A DNA stretch of 64,000 nucleotides from STC-113 sp964553745 (GTDB lineage Bacteria; Patescibacteriota; Gracilibacteria; BD1-5; UBA2023): assembly GCA_964553745.1 (NCBI GenBank), contig CAZKLD010000006.1, positions 1 to 64,000 on the forward strand, in the 5' to 3' direction. Below, one piece after another: positions 62,487 through 64,000 of this stretch; the stretch's first letter is position 1, and each line of letters begins with the position of its first letter. The notes under the pieces are model-generated. The model saw nothing but the letters and a program-made list of their open reading frames with translations. It ran no database searches and was not told the DNA's origin. The position numbers were made by a program, and so were the translations under genes.

Positions 62487-63727
62487 ACATTTTAAATGAT
62501 GAGATATATAAGGGAGATAATGCACAAAGGATCTGTGATCTTATAATTGCGTCTGCCGTCGAATCCTGAAGTTCCGATATACATATCGAACCTCTTTCTA
62601 ATGTCGTGCGCGTAAGATTCAGGGTCGATTGAATATTGAAAGTCATAGTTGAATACCAGACTTTCATACATCCTCAAATCGTAGCCAGATACAAGATTCT
62701 CTCCAACCTTAAGATAGATGAATCGAGAATGCCCCAAGACGGACGTATCTCAACAGTCATAAATGATAAATGACTTGATCTTCGTGTCTCGACCTTACCG
62801 ACAGTCCACTGAGAAAAGATCGTAATGCGTATCGTGGATAAGAGCAAGAAAGTTCCGCCTCTAGAGGTTCTATGAATCGAATGACATAATTGAGATGTTC
62901 TTGAAAAAGCCATTTCTCAGCCAAACTGAATTGTTCTCACTTCCGGTCCGACATGATCAGGTAAATCTACCACACTGTATTCTTGTCTTATGAATCTCAA
63001 TACTCCGGATGTGAATATAATGACGCTGGAAGATCCAGTCGAAAATACTCTTGATTGAGTGAATCAGAGCCAAGTGTTTCCGGATATCGGATATTCATTC
63101 GCATCTGGCTTGCGTACAGCCTTACGCCAGGATCCTGACATAATAATGGTGTGAGAAATCCGTGATAAGGAAACTATAAATATTGCAATTGAAGCATCCT
63201 TGACGTGACATCTGGTACTTTCTACAATACATACGAATTCTGCAGCCGAAACACTGACCCGTATCTTGAATATGTGAATCCCTGCTTTCTTGCTACCGGC
63301 TTCCATAAATGCGATAATGGCTCAGAGGCTTATCAGAAGGCTATGCAAACATTGTAAGAAAGCCATTACAGTTGAAGAGCTTGATCCGAAATTGAAAAAT
63401 CAAGTCAAAAAAACAATCTGAAAAATCTCAAAAGAGGAACTGACAAGAAGAGTGCCTGCTGAAACCCTCAAAAATCCTCTGTTCTATGTTCCTGTCTGAT
63501 GCGAGCATTGTGACGATACATGATATAGCTGAAGAGTTTGAATATATGAAGTAATGGAAATAACCCCGATATTGAAAGAATATATCATAAAAGGGGAGAG
63601 TTCAGTGGCAATGAACGATGCAGCTATAGAATGATGAATGATTTCCCTAGAGATGGACTGAATCATGAAGGCTCTTAATTGAATGACTTCACTCGAAGAA
63701 TCCTATTGAGCAGTAAAAGAAAATTAA
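62474..63727 (+). CDS. pilB: Type IV pilus assembly ATPase PilB/GspE
   Basis: The 417-residue product is a GspE/PilB ATPase that powers pilus extension. Visible motifs are GSSDIHIEPL, Walker A GPTGSGKSTTLYS (158 onward), the Asp box MTLEDPVENTLDG, Walker B DPDIIMVGEIRDKET, and the His box HLVLSTIHTNSA. A zinc site is formed by CKHC and CEHCDD. It lacks the N-terminal MshEN domain and is shorter than typical PilB (about 560). It overlaps the upstream gene by 13 bases. Confidence 0.93.
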
Positions 63728-63744
63728 ATAATTAATCACTCCAT

Positions 63745-64000
63745 ATGTCAGATAATGATTTTATAATAACCTGAGTCTCGGAACACGTAGAAAAAAAATC
63801 TTCGCATTTCAGCTTGTCTCTCGATTGAGTGAATGAGTGGCTACTCTCTAAGCAGAATATCAGCATAAAATGAAAAGTGATATTCTTCAGGCTTTTGGCT
63901 ACCATGGTAAATGCTTGAATACCCGTGCTTAAATCTATCTGAATATTAGAAAAGCAGGAGAAAGATCCGATAACCCAGAAATTATTCCAGAGCATCATTT
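63745..64000 (+). CDS. pilC: PilC/GspF inner-membrane protein, truncated by window end
   Basis: Only the first 85 codons are present. WLLSKQNISIKGKVIFFRLLATMVNAGIPVLKSI is the typical start of the first GspF domain, which forms the platform for the pilus ATPase. It starts 17 bases after pilB. The rest lies beyond the window. Confidence 0.88.

Overview
The window comes from a bacterium that reads UGA as glycine (genetic code 25). That points to Candidatus Gracilibacteria (BD1-5) or Absconditabacteria (SR1) in the Patescibacteria/CPR. Read with the standard code almost every native gene breaks into pieces. With UGA as Gly, full-length FtsA, FtsZ, FtsK, ValS, GatB, PilB and about 45 other genes appear, and UGA falls on invariant glycines such as the P-loops of FtsK, PilB and CoaE. 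The single clear tRNA is tRNA-Trp with anticodon CCA, so UGA is not read as Trp. Stops are TAA and TAG only. Native genes are AT-rich and mostly lack a Shine-Dalgarno site.

Layout. 1-1.9 kb: end of a repeat element and two small membrane/coiled-coil genes. 2.0-7.1 kb: a sharply different, higher-GC island of four genes (PP2C phosphatase, kinase-like protein with zinc ribbon, isochorismatase-like hydrolase, VWA protein). It has strong Shine-Dalgarno sites, no in-frame TGA, and two genes that END in TGA, so it is standard-code DNA: either recent transfer or an assembly chimera. It resembles the TerY-P type phospho-signalling triad. 7.2-16.5 kb: a repeat protein, a PHP phosphoesterase, an AAA+ ATPase, then an operon with a metallo-beta-lactamase/CoaD/CoaE triple fusion, an alpha/beta hydrolase, a possible Nudix-like protein and an NMN adenylyltransferase (CoA and NAD salvage). 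16.5-17.9 kb: non-coding repeats related to the window start. 18-23.7 kb: a TetR regulator, then a minus-strand operon of lipoprotein, coiled-coil membrane protein and a membrane-anchored subtilase whose C-terminus looks like the Hsp70 (DnaK) substrate-binding domain.

23.8-28.6 kb: a tight six-gene minus operon (gatB, two Nudix, CYTH, methyltransferase, tandem HD). 28.8-32 kb: rpsB, a membrane protein, tsf, tRNA-Trp. 32.1-36 kb: an AT-rich islet with structured DNA, an OLD-family ATPase/Toprim nuclease, a tRNA-like element and a membrane protein. 36-41.8 kb: a frameshifted kinase-like gene, two YggT-like paralogues flanking HU, a VanY peptidase and valS. 42-51.8 kb: a 1415-aa prepilin-like protein with cysteine-containing repeats, and several hypothetical, RDD and membrane genes. 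51.8-59.6 kb: AMP nucleosidase, ftsK, a STAS protein, ftsA, ftsZ. 59.8-64 kb: a type IV pilus assembly operon ending in pilB and a truncated pilC.

Together the genes describe a small cell with ordinary division and translation, type IV pili with an unusual very large pilin-like surface protein, and salvage-type cofactor and nucleotide genes, as expected for an epibiont or predator that depends on other cells.
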